Source: Verrucomicrobiaceae bacterium (lineage in GTDB: Bacteria; Verrucomicrobiota; Verrucomicrobiia; Chthoniobacterales; JAATET01). From it: 39,339 nt of DNA. The position numbers and the translations under genes were made by a program. The stretch covers positions 1 through 39,339 of the forward strand of contig JAIYAZ010000098.1 of assembly GCA_027488755.1 (NCBI GenBank), given 5' to 3'. Positions within the stretch are counted from its first letter, which is position 1, and each line of letters starts with the position of its first letter. Under the pieces are notes generated by a model. It saw only the letters and a program-made list of their open reading frames with translations. It made no database searches and was not told the DNA's origin. Positions 1 through 10,890 of this stretch are shown here, piece by piece.

Positions 1-2
1 AG

Positions 3-78
3 TGGCGACCCTAACGGGATTCGAACCCGTGTTACCGCCGTGAAAGGGCGGTGTCCTAGGCCACTGGACGATAGGGTC
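3..78 (-). tRNA. tRNA-Glu (anticodon TTC)
   Basis: Read on the minus strand this folds as a complete cloverleaf. The acceptor stem is GACCCTA paired with TAGGGTC. The anticodon stem CCGCC/GGCGG encloses the loop CTTTCAC, giving anticodon TTC (Glu). The T-arm carries the usual GGTTCGAAT sequence. After the discriminator base G the 3' CCA is encoded in the DNA (positions 5 to 3). The gene charges glutamate for GAA/GAG decoding. It is transcribed away from the operon on its right, apparently from its own promoter. Confidence 0.97.
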
Positions 79-91
79 TAAAGAGCCGTGA

Positions 92-120
92 AATATGGGA
101 TTCCCGCCGCGGGAACGCAA
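92..120 (-). promoter_or_regulatory. Predicted sigma70-type promoter of tRNA-Glu
   Basis: On the minus strand a -35-like TTGCGT (120-115) and a -10-like CATATT (97-92) are 17 bases apart. The expected start is near position 85, a few bases before the mature tRNA 5' end at 78. The spacer contains a perfect 15-base palindrome (101-115). Promoter assignment is by eye from hexamers and spacing. Confidence 0.45.
101..115. repeat. 15-bp palindrome between the tRNA-Glu promoter hexamers
   Basis: TTCCCGCCGCGGGAA is a perfect dyad around a single central C. It fills most of the spacer between the predicted -35 and -10 of tRNA-Glu. It also lies just past the stop codon of the MpaB-like gene, so it could be a T-less terminator hairpin for that operon, or an operator. 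The sequence alone does not decide. Confidence 0.6.
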
Positions 121-128
121 GCGGGAAA

Positions 129-923
129 TCATCCCATGCGGATCGCCCGCCGATACGCCGGCACATACCGCCACGCCGCCGGCCACCACGGCAGGGTGGC
201 CCGCACCGCGCCCACCGCCATCCCGTAAAACCGCCGGCTCCCCGCGCTCGAGGCGAATCCCAGCCGCTCCCGCAGCGGCGCGGGGAGCGTCTCCGCGACC
301 ACCCAGCCACTCAGCGGCGCCGCCCAGCGCACCGTCCGCGGCCGCCGCGGCGCGACCACCGCCTGCGCGAGTTCGCGGCAGATCGGCAGCGAGCCCAGCC
401 GCTCCCCGGCCAGCATTTCGCGGTAGTATTCGCCGAACTCCCGCGAGGTGCGCGGCCCGTAGCCGGCCGGCAGGCCAAACCATTCACCAAACTCGCGCAT
501 GTCCCGGTAGTGCCCCTCGCGTTCCCCGGCGGTCAGCGGCGCGACCAGCGCCTCGAAAATTTCCGTGCCGACCGCGATGAGCGTGGCCAGCACCCACATT
601 TGCGCCTCGGGCGAAAAGGAGTCATAGGGCACCGGCTCCGTGCCCCGCACCCGCGCATGCACCGCCGCGATGCGCTCCCGCATGGCCTCCGCCTCGGCCC
701 GGGGGGCGAAGGTAATCGTGTGCACGGCCGCCAGCGTGCGCCGCAGCCGCCCGAGGGCGTCGGTCTGGAACCGGCTGTGCGCGGCCACCCCCGCGGCCAC
801 CTCGGGATGAGCGACCTGGAGAATGGCGGCCGCGGGCCCGCCCAAAAGCAGAACGTTTTCGCGGGCCAGCCGCCAAATCTGCGAGTCGGGCGGAAACACG
901 CCCGCCGCCCCGGCCGCGGTCAT
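129..923 (-). CDS. Oxygenase MpaB family protein (DUF2236)
   Basis: The 264-residue product matches the DUF2236 / MpaB / rubber-oxygenase-like family. The diagnostic stretch LLLGGPAAAILQVAHP lies at residues 25-40, with H39 and a second His at H49 in the usual spacing. Characterised relatives are haem-dependent oxidases or oxygenases (latex-clearing protein, MpaB), but most bacterial members have no assigned substrate, so only the family is claimed. No signal peptide is apparent. The start ATG overlaps the stop of the upstream ABC ATPase by 4 bases, implying translational coupling as the last gene of the sanA / ATPase / mpaB-like operon. Tryptophan-rich segments near the C-terminus may bring it to the membrane. 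Confidence 0.82.
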   Translation of the reverse strand: MTAAGAAGVFPPDSQIWRLARENVLLLGGPAAAILQVAHPEVAAGVAAHSRFQTDALGRLRRTLAAVHTITFAPRAEAEAMRERIAAVHARVRGTEPVPYDSFSPEAQMWVLATLIAVGTEIFEALVAPLTAGEREGHYRDMREFGEWFGLPAGYGPRTSREFGEYYREMLAGERLGSLPICRELAQAVVAPRRPRTVRWAAPLSGWVVAETLPAPLRERLGFASSAGSRRFYGMAVGAVRATLPWWPAAWRYVPAYRRAIRMG

Positions 924-1591
924 GCGGCCAGCATGCCGTCCTCGATGCGCAGGATGCGATCGCCGCGCTGGGCGAGGGTCTGGTCGTGCGTGACGACCAG
1001 GATGGTGCGGCGGTCGGTGCGCCCGAGATCGAGCAGGAGTTCGAGGATTTTTTCGCCCGTCTGCGAATCCAGATTGCCCGTGGGCTCGTCCGCAAAAAGC
1101 ACGCGCGGGTCGTTGATGAGCGCCCGGGCAATCGCCACGCGCTGCTGCTCGCCCCCGCTCAATTCGCTCGGCAGGTGCTGCATGCGGTCCGCCAGCCCGA
1201 CCCGCTCCAGCAAAGCCTCCGCCCGCGGCCGGGCCTCGCGCCGCGCGATCATCGCGGGCACCAGCACGTTCTCGACGGCGGTGAGCTCCGGCAGCAGAAA
1301 ATACGATTGGAAGATGAACCCCATGCGCGCGTTGCGCAGCCGCGCGAGCGCCCCGCCGCCGATGCCGTAAACGTTGGTCGTCTCAAACCAAACCTCCCCC
1401 GACTCCGGCCGCTCCAGCCCGGCCAGCGTGTAAAGCAACGTGGTTTTTCCCGCGCCCGAGGCCCCGCAGAGGAACACCGTCTCGCCCGCGGCGATCTCCA
1501 GATCAATGCCCCGCAGCACGTCGATGGCCCGCCGCCCGATCCGGAAGGAGCGGCGCAGCGCCTTGGCGCGAAGGAGCGGGGATGCGGTCAT
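920..1591 (-). CDS. LolD/MacB-type ABC transporter ATP-binding protein
   Basis: A 223-residue ABC ATPase of the LolD/MacB/FtsE subfamily. Walker A GASGAGKT lies at 43-50, the signature LSGGEQQ at 144-150, and Walker B VLFADEP at 164-170 followed by TGNLDS, which is typical of the subfamily. The Q-loop is in GFIFQSY. Such ATPases energise lipoprotein release (LolCDE) or peptide/lipid export (MacB type). No partner permease with the usual four-helix FtsX-like topology lies in the window, so it must pair with a permease encoded elsewhere. It begins 9 bases after the SanA-like gene and overlaps the MpaB-like gene by 4 bases. Family assignment is firm; the physiological substrate is unknown. Confidence 0.9.
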   Translation of the reverse strand: MTASPLLRAKALRRSFRIGRRAIDVLRGIDLEIAAGETVFLCGASGAGKTTLLYTLAGLERPESGEVWFETTNVYGIGGGALARLRNARMGFIFQSYFLLPELTAVENVLVPAMIARREARPRAEALLERVGLADRMQHLPSELSGGEQQRVAIARALINDPRVLFADEPTGNLDSQTGEKILELLLDLGRTDRRTILVVTHDQTLAQRGDRILRIEDGMLAA

Positions 1592-1600
1592 GGCGGGACT

Positions 1601-2269
1601 CTAACGAGACGGACGCGCCGAGGACAATGTCTTCGGCGGCGGCGGGGAAATCGTGGGCTGCTTGCCCGGAATGAGCACGTCCAGCACGGCGCGCACCCGC
1701 GCCAACCGCTCGCGCAGGGCGGTGCGGGGATCCGTCCACACGCCCACGCGGCGGGCGTTCCACCCGTGCACGTCGAGCCCGCGCGCCCGCCCGATGAAGA
1801 CCGCCCGCTCATTGTGCGAGCGCTGCGAGACCACGATGAAATCCCGCGCGCCGAACACCTCCGCCGCCCGCACCACGGAGTCAAACGTGCGCAGCCCCGC
1901 CTCGTCCGCGACGATGGCCCCGGCCGGCACGCCCCGCGCCTCGAGGTCCTCCCGCATCATGCGCGGCTCGTTGTAATGCGGGCCGGCGCCGTTTCCGCTC
2001 ACGATCAACCGACGCACCTTGCCGGCATGGTAAAGCTCCACCGCGGCATCGATGCGGTATTGGTAGTGCAGGTTGATCCGGCCCGGGGCGACAAACTTCG
2101 ACGTCCCCAGCACCAGGCCAAACTCCCGCGCCGGCACCTCTTCCAGCCGCGAATGGCAGCGCCCCCACGCGGCCGCCTCGACCGCCGCCTCGCAGCCCAG
2201 CCAGAGCAGAACAATCGCGCCGACCGCCAGCGCGACGACCCGCCCGAGAATTCGTGCCACCCTCCGCAT
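1601..2269 (-). CDS. sanA: SanA/YdcF-type (DUF218) membrane protein
   Basis: I start this 222-residue protein at 2269 because a GAGG motif lies about 9 bases upstream and a longer reading would run into the divergent glyoxalase gene. It has one N-terminal membrane segment (about residues 8-28). The DUF218 domain follows with LVLGTSKFVAPGRINL, the SGNG motif, YNEPRMMREDL, FDSVVRAAEVFG and SQRSHNERA, closely resembling E. coli SanA, which affects envelope permeability to vancomycin at high temperature. The biochemical activity of SanA is not established. It is first in the minus-strand operon with the LolD-like ATPase and MpaB-like protein, suggesting an envelope-related unit. The last ~15 residues are Pro/Ser/Arg-rich. 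Confidence 0.87.
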   Translation of the reverse strand: MRRVARILGRVVALAVGAIVLLWLGCEAAVEAAAWGRCHSRLEEVPAREFGLVLGTSKFVAPGRINLHYQYRIDAAVELYHAGKVRRLIVSGNGAGPHYNEPRMMREDLEARGVPAGAIVADEAGLRTFDSVVRAAEVFGARDFIVVSQRSHNERAVFIGRARGLDVHGWNARRVGVWTDPRTALRERLARVRAVLDVLIPGKQPTISPPPPKTLSSARPSR

Positions 2270-2365
2270 GATGCGGACAACCTCACGCTTCCCCGGGGCC
2301 GCGACAAGCCGCGTCTGCGCGAACTCGCGATGGACTCCCGCCCCCGCCGATGGTTTGCTGCCCCC

Positions 2366-2743
2366 ATGCTCACCCGCCTGCTTCACGCCCGCTACCGCGT
2401 CACCGATCTCGACAAGGCCATTCACTTCTACCGCGACGTCCTCGGCCTGGAACTCAGCCGCCAGTCGAAGAGCCCGCGCGGTTCGGAGCTCGTGTTTTTC
2501 AAGGTCCCCGGCGACAGCGTGGAAATCGAGATTTGCAAATACGACGCCAGCGGCCCCGTGACCCTTGGGCCCGACATCACCCACCTCGCCTTCGAGGTCG
2601 AGGATCTGGAAGACTTTGCCCGCCACACCGCCGCCCAGGGTTACCCGCTCAGCGACGGCCCGACCAAAACCTCCAGCGGCTCGATTATCGCCTTCCTCGA
2701 CGCCCCCGAAGGTTACGAGGTCGAGCTCATCCAGAAGGCCTGA
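2366..2743 (+). CDS. Glyoxalase I-like VOC family protein
   Basis: A 125-residue single vicinal-oxygen-chelate domain protein. The metal-ligand pattern of bacterial glyoxalase I is visible: H7, E55, H73 (ITHLAFEV) and E120 (GYEVELIQ), spaced much like the H5/E56/H74/E122 set of E. coli GlxI. Glyoxalase I isomerises the methylglyoxal-glutathione hemithioacetal to S-lactoylglutathione, but other VOC enzymes share the fold, so the substrate is uncertain. The ATG at 2366 fits the family N-terminus (HARYRVTDLDKAIHFYRDVLGL). There is no Shine-Dalgarno; the start follows a C-tract. It is divergent from the SanA-like gene, 96 bases away. Confidence 0.85.
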   Translation: MLTRLLHARYRVTDLDKAIHFYRDVLGLELSRQSKSPRGSELVFFKVPGDSVEIEICKYDASGPVTLGPDITHLAFEVEDLEDFARHTAAQGYPLSDGPTKTSSGSIIAFLDAPEGYEVELIQKA

Positions 2744-2761
2744 CCGCCCGCAAAAAAAGGC

Positions 2762-2832
2762 GGCCCGGCTGGTTATCCCTGAAGCAGAAACCTCCCCCCG
2801 AAGATTCTACTCAATCCCTTCCAGCCGGGCCG
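2762..2832. repeat. 12-bp perfect inverted repeat after the VOC gene
   Basis: CGGCCCGGCTGG (2762-2773) is the exact reverse complement of CCAGCCGGGCCG (2821-2832), with 47 bases between. It lies in the 230-base gap between the VOC gene and the NxxGxxAF gene. No T-tract follows either arm, so it is not a classical terminator. It could be a long-loop hairpin or a binding site. Otherwise the gap holds only a GATAAT hexamer at 2891-2896, a weak -10 candidate for the next gene. Confidence 0.5.
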
Positions 2833-2974
2833 CGACCTGAATCAGATTGAAACTACAGCAACGGGTGTGCCAAGGCCTCACACCCCGCCGGATAATCTTA
2901 ACCCACCCCCGCGAGCGTTTTTTCTTGGCAGAGCGAAATGCTCCGGGAACTCTCGCCTCAGCCAAGTTCCTTCC

Positions 2975-4333
2975 ATGAACATTTTTCCTCGCTTTCAGCC
3001 GGCCCTCCTCTTCGGGGCCGCCCTCGTTTTTTCGCCCGTTCTCGCGGCGCAAGCGGACCCCTCTTTCACGACGGTTGTCCTTTCCCGGAAACTCCTCCCC
3101 GTCCAGAACGCCAAGATTCGCATGGGCTCGTTTGGTGCCCCCACCATCAACACCCGCGGCGCGATTGCGTTTTATGGAACGGGCTACGGTTCCGGCATCG
3201 GAACCAAAAACAACACCTTCATCGCCCGCATCCAGGGGACTCGCGGGCGGCTTATTGTGCAGGAAGGGCAAGCAACTTTTCCGTATGGTGTCTACAATTC
3301 AGGCCCCCCCGCTGTCCCATGGAGTGGAGCTTATTTCACCAAATTTGGTCCAAGTCCACAGATCAACGACAAGATGCAGGTCTCCTGGAGAGGAGAAGTC
3401 ATTCAGTTTTACACCGGCACGAACCCGACAACTTTCGGTGGCCAAAACACCCGCCTGAACGTCTCCCAAAAGAACGGCAGCCAGAGCACCTACTCGCTGT
3501 ATCCCGATGGCGGGGCCACGCCCAACACGGATTTCAGCAACCGCGGCACGCTTTCGGTTGTCGCAAAGGATCTCTCCAACCAACCCGATAAACCGGAGAC
3601 CGTCTTTCGGCAATCGGCGTCCAATTTTTTTGGTCTCGTCGCGATTGGAGAAACCGCGATTGGCCTTCCGCTGGATTCCAATTATCGCACCTTCGGCGAC
3701 CCCTGCCTGGATGATAAAAACTTCGTGTATTTTGCCGCCGACGTGGAAAACACCGACAATCGTTTCGACGGCATCTGGTATGGTAAAAATGGCGACCCTC
3801 TGCCGCTCGTGGTGAAGGGCCAGGTCGTTCCCGGCGGCAATCGCACCGTGACGACCTTCTCCGCCTTTTCCAGCCCGCCGGTGCCATCTCCCTCCGGCAA
3901 GTATATGGGCTTCGCGGCCTCCACCTCCGCGGGAACAAAGAATGGCGTTTGGGTGGTGGACGTCGCGAGCAAGGCCGTCACGACCGTCGCAACGACTTCC
4001 AGCAAAGTGCTTGGTTACAACGGCACCCTCAGCAACTTCCAACCGCCTGCGGTGAACAATCTCGGCGAGGTGGTTTTTGGAATTCAGATTTCTACCACAG
4101 TCATCAACTCCAACGATTTTCGACGCGTGGATGCCCTTTTCTACGCCAGCAAACCCGGAGCAAGCCTCAGCAAAATCGTGGCCGTCGGTGATACCTTTGA
4201 AATCAACGGAGAGAATACCAAGGTCATTGACATCCGGTTCTCGCCGAATGGCGGCCTGAGCGACGTCGGCAAAATTGCCTTCACCGCCTCCTTCGACAAC
4301 CGCACCTCCGGCATCTTCATCGCGAAGCCGTAG
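2975..4333 (+). CDS. Secreted NxxGxxAF-repeat protein (choice-of-anchor tandem-repeat type)
   Basis: The 452-residue product starts at ATG 2975, giving a clean signal peptide (basic start, hydrophobic residues 9-24, cleavage near AQA-DP). The mature part carries an irregular repeat of the form NxxGxxAF: INTRGAIAF (near residue 60), INDKMQVSW, FSNRGTLSVV, LDDKNFVYFA, VNNLGEVVFG and LSDVGKIAF. This pattern defines a family of exported bacterial proteins of unknown function, often with a C-terminal sorting anchor. Here the protein stops right after the last repeat (GIFIAKP) with no visible anchor. A beta-propeller-like fold is plausible but inferred. Codon usage is clearly less GC3-biased than the neighbours (many AT-ending codons), hinting at transfer or relaxed selection. 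Confidence 0.8.
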   Translation: MNIFPRFQPALLFGAALVFSPVLAAQADPSFTTVVLSRKLLPVQNAKIRMGSFGAPTINTRGAIAFYGTGYGSGIGTKNNTFIARIQGTRGRLIVQEGQATFPYGVYNSGPPAVPWSGAYFTKFGPSPQINDKMQVSWRGEVIQFYTGTNPTTFGGQNTRLNVSQKNGSQSTYSLYPDGGATPNTDFSNRGTLSVVAKDLSNQPDKPETVFRQSASNFFGLVAIGETAIGLPLDSNYRTFGDPCLDDKNFVYFAADVENTDNRFDGIWYGKNGDPLPLVVKGQVVPGGNRTVTTFSAFSSPPVPSPSGKYMGFAASTSAGTKNGVWVVDVASKAVTTVATTSSKVLGYNGTLSNFQPPAVNNLGEVVFGIQISTTVINSNDFRRVDALFYASKPGASLSKIVAVGDTFEINGENTKVIDIRFSPNGGLSDVGKIAFTASFDNRTSGIFIAKP

Positions 4334-4342
4334 GTTTCCTCC

Positions 4343-6995
<2,653 letters not shown>

Positions 6996-7038
6996 TAAAT
7001 TCTCGAACGCACCGCCAATTCGCGAAATCTTCCCACCC

Positions 7039-8280
<1,242 letters not shown>

Positions 8281-8322
8281 ACGGGATTGCGACCCACGCC
8301 CACCCCGCACTAAAACCACCCG

Positions 8323-9222
8323 GTGAAACACCTCCTGTCCATCGAGCAACTCTCCCGCGCGGAGATTCTCGAGATCCTCGACCTCACCGCCACGATCAAG
8401 GCCAACCGCGGCGTCGCCGACCCCAAGCCCCTCGCCGGCCAGTGCTGGGCCATCATGTTCGCGAAGAGCTCCACGCGCACCCGCGTGAGCTTCGAGGTCG
8501 GCATCCGCGAACTCGGCGGCTCCCCGATGTTTCTCTCGGCGAATGACATCCAGCTCGGCCGCGGCGAACCCATCCGCGACACCGCCCGCGTCATGGGCCG
8601 CATGCTCCACGGCGCCGTCATCCGCACCTTCGCGCAGAAGGACGTCGAGGACTTCGCCCACTACAGCGGCATCCCCACCATCAACGCCCTCACCGACGAA
8701 GAGCATCCCTGCCAGATCCTCGCCGACCTCTTCACCATCCGCGAACTCCGCGGCTCCCTCGACGATCTCACCGTCTGCTTCGTCGGCGACGGCGAATGCA
8801 ACGTCCCCCGCTCCTGGATCTGGGCCGCCGCCCGGCTCGGCTTCGCCCTCCGCATCGCCGCGCCCACCCGTTTCCAACCACCCGCCGACCTCCTCGCCCG
8901 CGCCGGCGGCAACATCGCCGTCACCACCGGCCTGCAGGACGCCGCCGCCGGGGCCGACGTCCTCTACACCGACGTCTGGGTCAGCATGGGCCGCGAGGAC
9001 GAAGCCGCTTTCCGCATCGCCCAGCTCGGCGGATACCAGATCAACGAGGAACTCGTCGCCGTCGCCAAACCCGGCGCCCTCGTCATGCACTGCCTGCCCG
9101 CCTACCGCGGCAAGGAAATCACCGACGAAACCCTGGAAAAACACGCCGCCACCATCTTCCAGGAGGCCGAAAACCGCCTCCACGTCCAGAAAGCGGTGCT
9201 CGCCCTCCTGACCCGCGGTTAA
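8323..9222 (+). CDS. argF: Ornithine carbamoyltransferase
   Basis: A 299-residue anabolic ornithine transcarbamylase that makes citrulline from ornithine and carbamoyl phosphate. The carbamoyl-phosphate loop SSTRTR lies at 49-54 (KSSTRTRVSFEVG), with the HPCQILAD motif in the middle and the ornithine-binding MHCLPAYRGKEI motif near the C-terminus. FVGDGECNVPRSW replaces the common GDGNNVA-type loop, with an inserted acidic residue and Pro-Arg-Ser. It starts at GTG 8323 (MKHLLSIEQLS), typical of the family. It is co-directional with argD. Confidence 0.94.
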   Translation: MKHLLSIEQLSRAEILEILDLTATIKANRGVADPKPLAGQCWAIMFAKSSTRTRVSFEVGIRELGGSPMFLSANDIQLGRGEPIRDTARVMGRMLHGAVIRTFAQKDVEDFAHYSGIPTINALTDEEHPCQILADLFTIRELRGSLDDLTVCFVGDGECNVPRSWIWAAARLGFALRIAAPTRFQPPADLLARAGGNIAVTTGLQDAAAGADVLYTDVWVSMGREDEAAFRIAQLGGYQINEELVAVAKPGALVMHCLPAYRGKEITDETLEKHAATIFQEAENRLHVQKAVLALLTRG

Positions 9223-9262
9223 GCCATTCGCCCCCGCAACCCGCGCCCTCGCCGCGGAAGGG

Positions 9263-9292
9263 TTGCCAGCCGTCATCGAGTTGCCCTACCGT
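9263..9292 (+). promoter_or_regulatory. Possible promoter of the CHASE4/hybrid kinase pair
   Basis: TTGCCA (9263-9268) and TACCGT (9287-9292) are 18 bases apart in the 84-base gap after argF. The predicted start is about 8 bases before the sensor ATG. The -10 matches consensus at three of six bases only, so this is tentative. Confidence 0.22.
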
Positions 9293-9306
9293 ATCCGGCG
9301 GCCGCG

Positions 9307-10890
9307 ATGAACTTCCGAACAATCCCACTCCGCATCAAGGTCGCCCTGATGCTCGGGGGCGGGATGCTTCTCGCGCTCGTCGCGACCCTCTTCACGCTCT
9401 TCGTCGTGATGCAGGGCGACTTCGACCGCATGGCCCGCGCCCTGGCGGAACAACGCGTGCAGCGCGCCGCTCATTTTCTCATCCTCCGCGCCCAGGCCCT
9501 TCGCACCAGCGTCGCCGACAACGCCATCTGGGACGAAACCTACCGCTTCGCCACCCATCCCTCCGCCGACTACCTCGAGAAAAACTACTACAACGACCCC
9601 ACCCTCGCGGAACCCTACGACTTCGTTCTCGCCTACGGAGCCGACGGCCGCTTCCTCGGCGGCATCACCCACCACGCCACCAGCTTCGATCCCGCCCCGC
9701 CCGCCGGACTCGACCCCGCCGTCATCGCCCGCTCCCCGCTCCTGCGCGCCCCCGACGGCCGCTACGCCCTCCTCCACCTCGGCTCGCAGGCGGCCATCCT
9801 CGCCTCCCACGACATTCTCCCCACCAGCGGCGAAGGCAGCCCCGCGGGCACCCTCGTCTACGGCACCTTCCTTTCGCCCGCCCTCATCGAGGAACTCCGC
9901 GCCACCACCGGCGTCACCCTCGCCGCCACCGCCACCCCGCCGCCCGCCGACCCAAGCGCCAAAACCCAGCCCCTCCCGGGCAACCTCGGGGCCTTCTCCG
10001 TCCGCATGGTCGGGAACTGGACCGACCCCGCCGGCCCCGAGGCCTGGCTCATCACCACCGGCCTCGATCAACAACCCCTCTACCTCCGCCTCCGGTTCGA
10101 ACCCGCCTACTTCGCCGACATCGTCCGCCGCCCCTACCTTATCGTCGGCACCCTCGCGGCCGGCGGCTTCCTGCTCGTGGCCGGCGCCCTCCTGCTGCTC
10201 GAAGTCAACGTCCTCCGCGCCATCGCCTCGCTCGACCGCCAGATGGCCGCCGTCGCGCAGGATCCCCAAAACGCCGGCATCCAGCTCGAAGGCAGCCAGG
10301 AATTCGCCCGCCTCGCCGCCTCCGCCAACCGCATGGTCGAGGCCCTGCGCGAACAGCAGGGCGCCCTCGCCGCCGAACGCCGCCTCCTCCACAGCGTGTT
10401 CGACGCCGCCGCCGAGGGCCTCCTCGCCTTTCGCGCCGAGCGCGACCCCCAGGGAACCATCACCGATTTCGTCATCGAACGCGCCAACCCCGCCGGCTGC
10501 CACCTCCTCGGCATCACCCCCGAAACCTCCATCGGCTGGTCCCTCCGCGCCTCCCTGGCCCGCGTCGGCGGCGACGACATCCTCTGGCAGGCCTTCTGCC
10601 GCACCGCCAACGACGGCCAGCCCCAGCACCTCGTCCGCCCCGGCCCCCTCTCCCACTCCCGCTGGCACGACAGCCAGCTCGCCCCCTGGGGCGACGGCGT
10701 CGTCATGTGCCTCTCCGACGTCACCCCCCAGCGCGAATCCGAGCAGCAACTCCGCGCCAGCCTCAACGAAATCGAACGCTTCAACCGCTCCATGCTCGGC
10801 CGCGAGGAACGCATCCTCGAACTCAAACGCGAGGTGAACCTCATTCTCACCGCCACCGGTCAACCGTCCCGCTACCACTCCGACCCGTGA
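9307..10890 (+). CDS. CHASE4-HAMP-PAS membrane sensor without a kinase domain
   Basis: A 527-residue transmembrane sensor. TM1 is about residues 13-35. The periplasmic region to about 270 has the CHASE4 hallmark DNAIWDETYRF at 71-81. TM2 is about 275-298 (LIVGTLAAGGFLLVAGALLLL). A HAMP-like linker follows, then a PAS domain (about 360-480) and a C-terminal coiled coil ending in ELKREVNLILTATGQPSRY, a tail usually followed by a kinase in other sensors. There is no histidine kinase, GGDEF or EAL domain. The stop overlaps the GTG of the next gene, a soluble hybrid kinase, by 4 bases. I infer that the two form a split receptor-kinase. Confidence 0.85.
   Translation: MNFRTIPLRIKVALMLGGGMLLALVATLFTLFVVMQGDFDRMARALAEQRVQRAAHFLILRAQALRTSVADNAIWDETYRFATHPSADYLEKNYYNDPTLAEPYDFVLAYGADGRFLGGITHHATSFDPAPPAGLDPAVIARSPLLRAPDGRYALLHLGSQAAILASHDILPTSGEGSPAGTLVYGTFLSPALIEELRATTGVTLAATATPPPADPSAKTQPLPGNLGAFSVRMVGNWTDPAGPEAWLITTGLDQQPLYLRLRFEPAYFADIVRRPYLIVGTLAAGGFLLVAGALLLLEVNVLRAIASLDRQMAAVAQDPQNAGIQLEGSQEFARLAASANRMVEALREQQGALAAERRLLHSVFDAAAEGLLAFRAERDPQGTITDFVIERANPAGCHLLGITPETSIGWSLRASLARVGGDDILWQAFCRTANDGQPQHLVRPGPLSHSRWHDSQLAPWGDGVVMCLSDVTPQRESEQQLRASLNEIERFNRSMLGREERILELKREVNLILTATGQPSRYHSDP

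Noticed and set aside
2807-3271. A 154-codon minus-strand frame covering the gap before the NxxGxxAF gene
   Set aside because: Most of it overlaps the coding start of the secreted protein; no motifs and no conserved start context.
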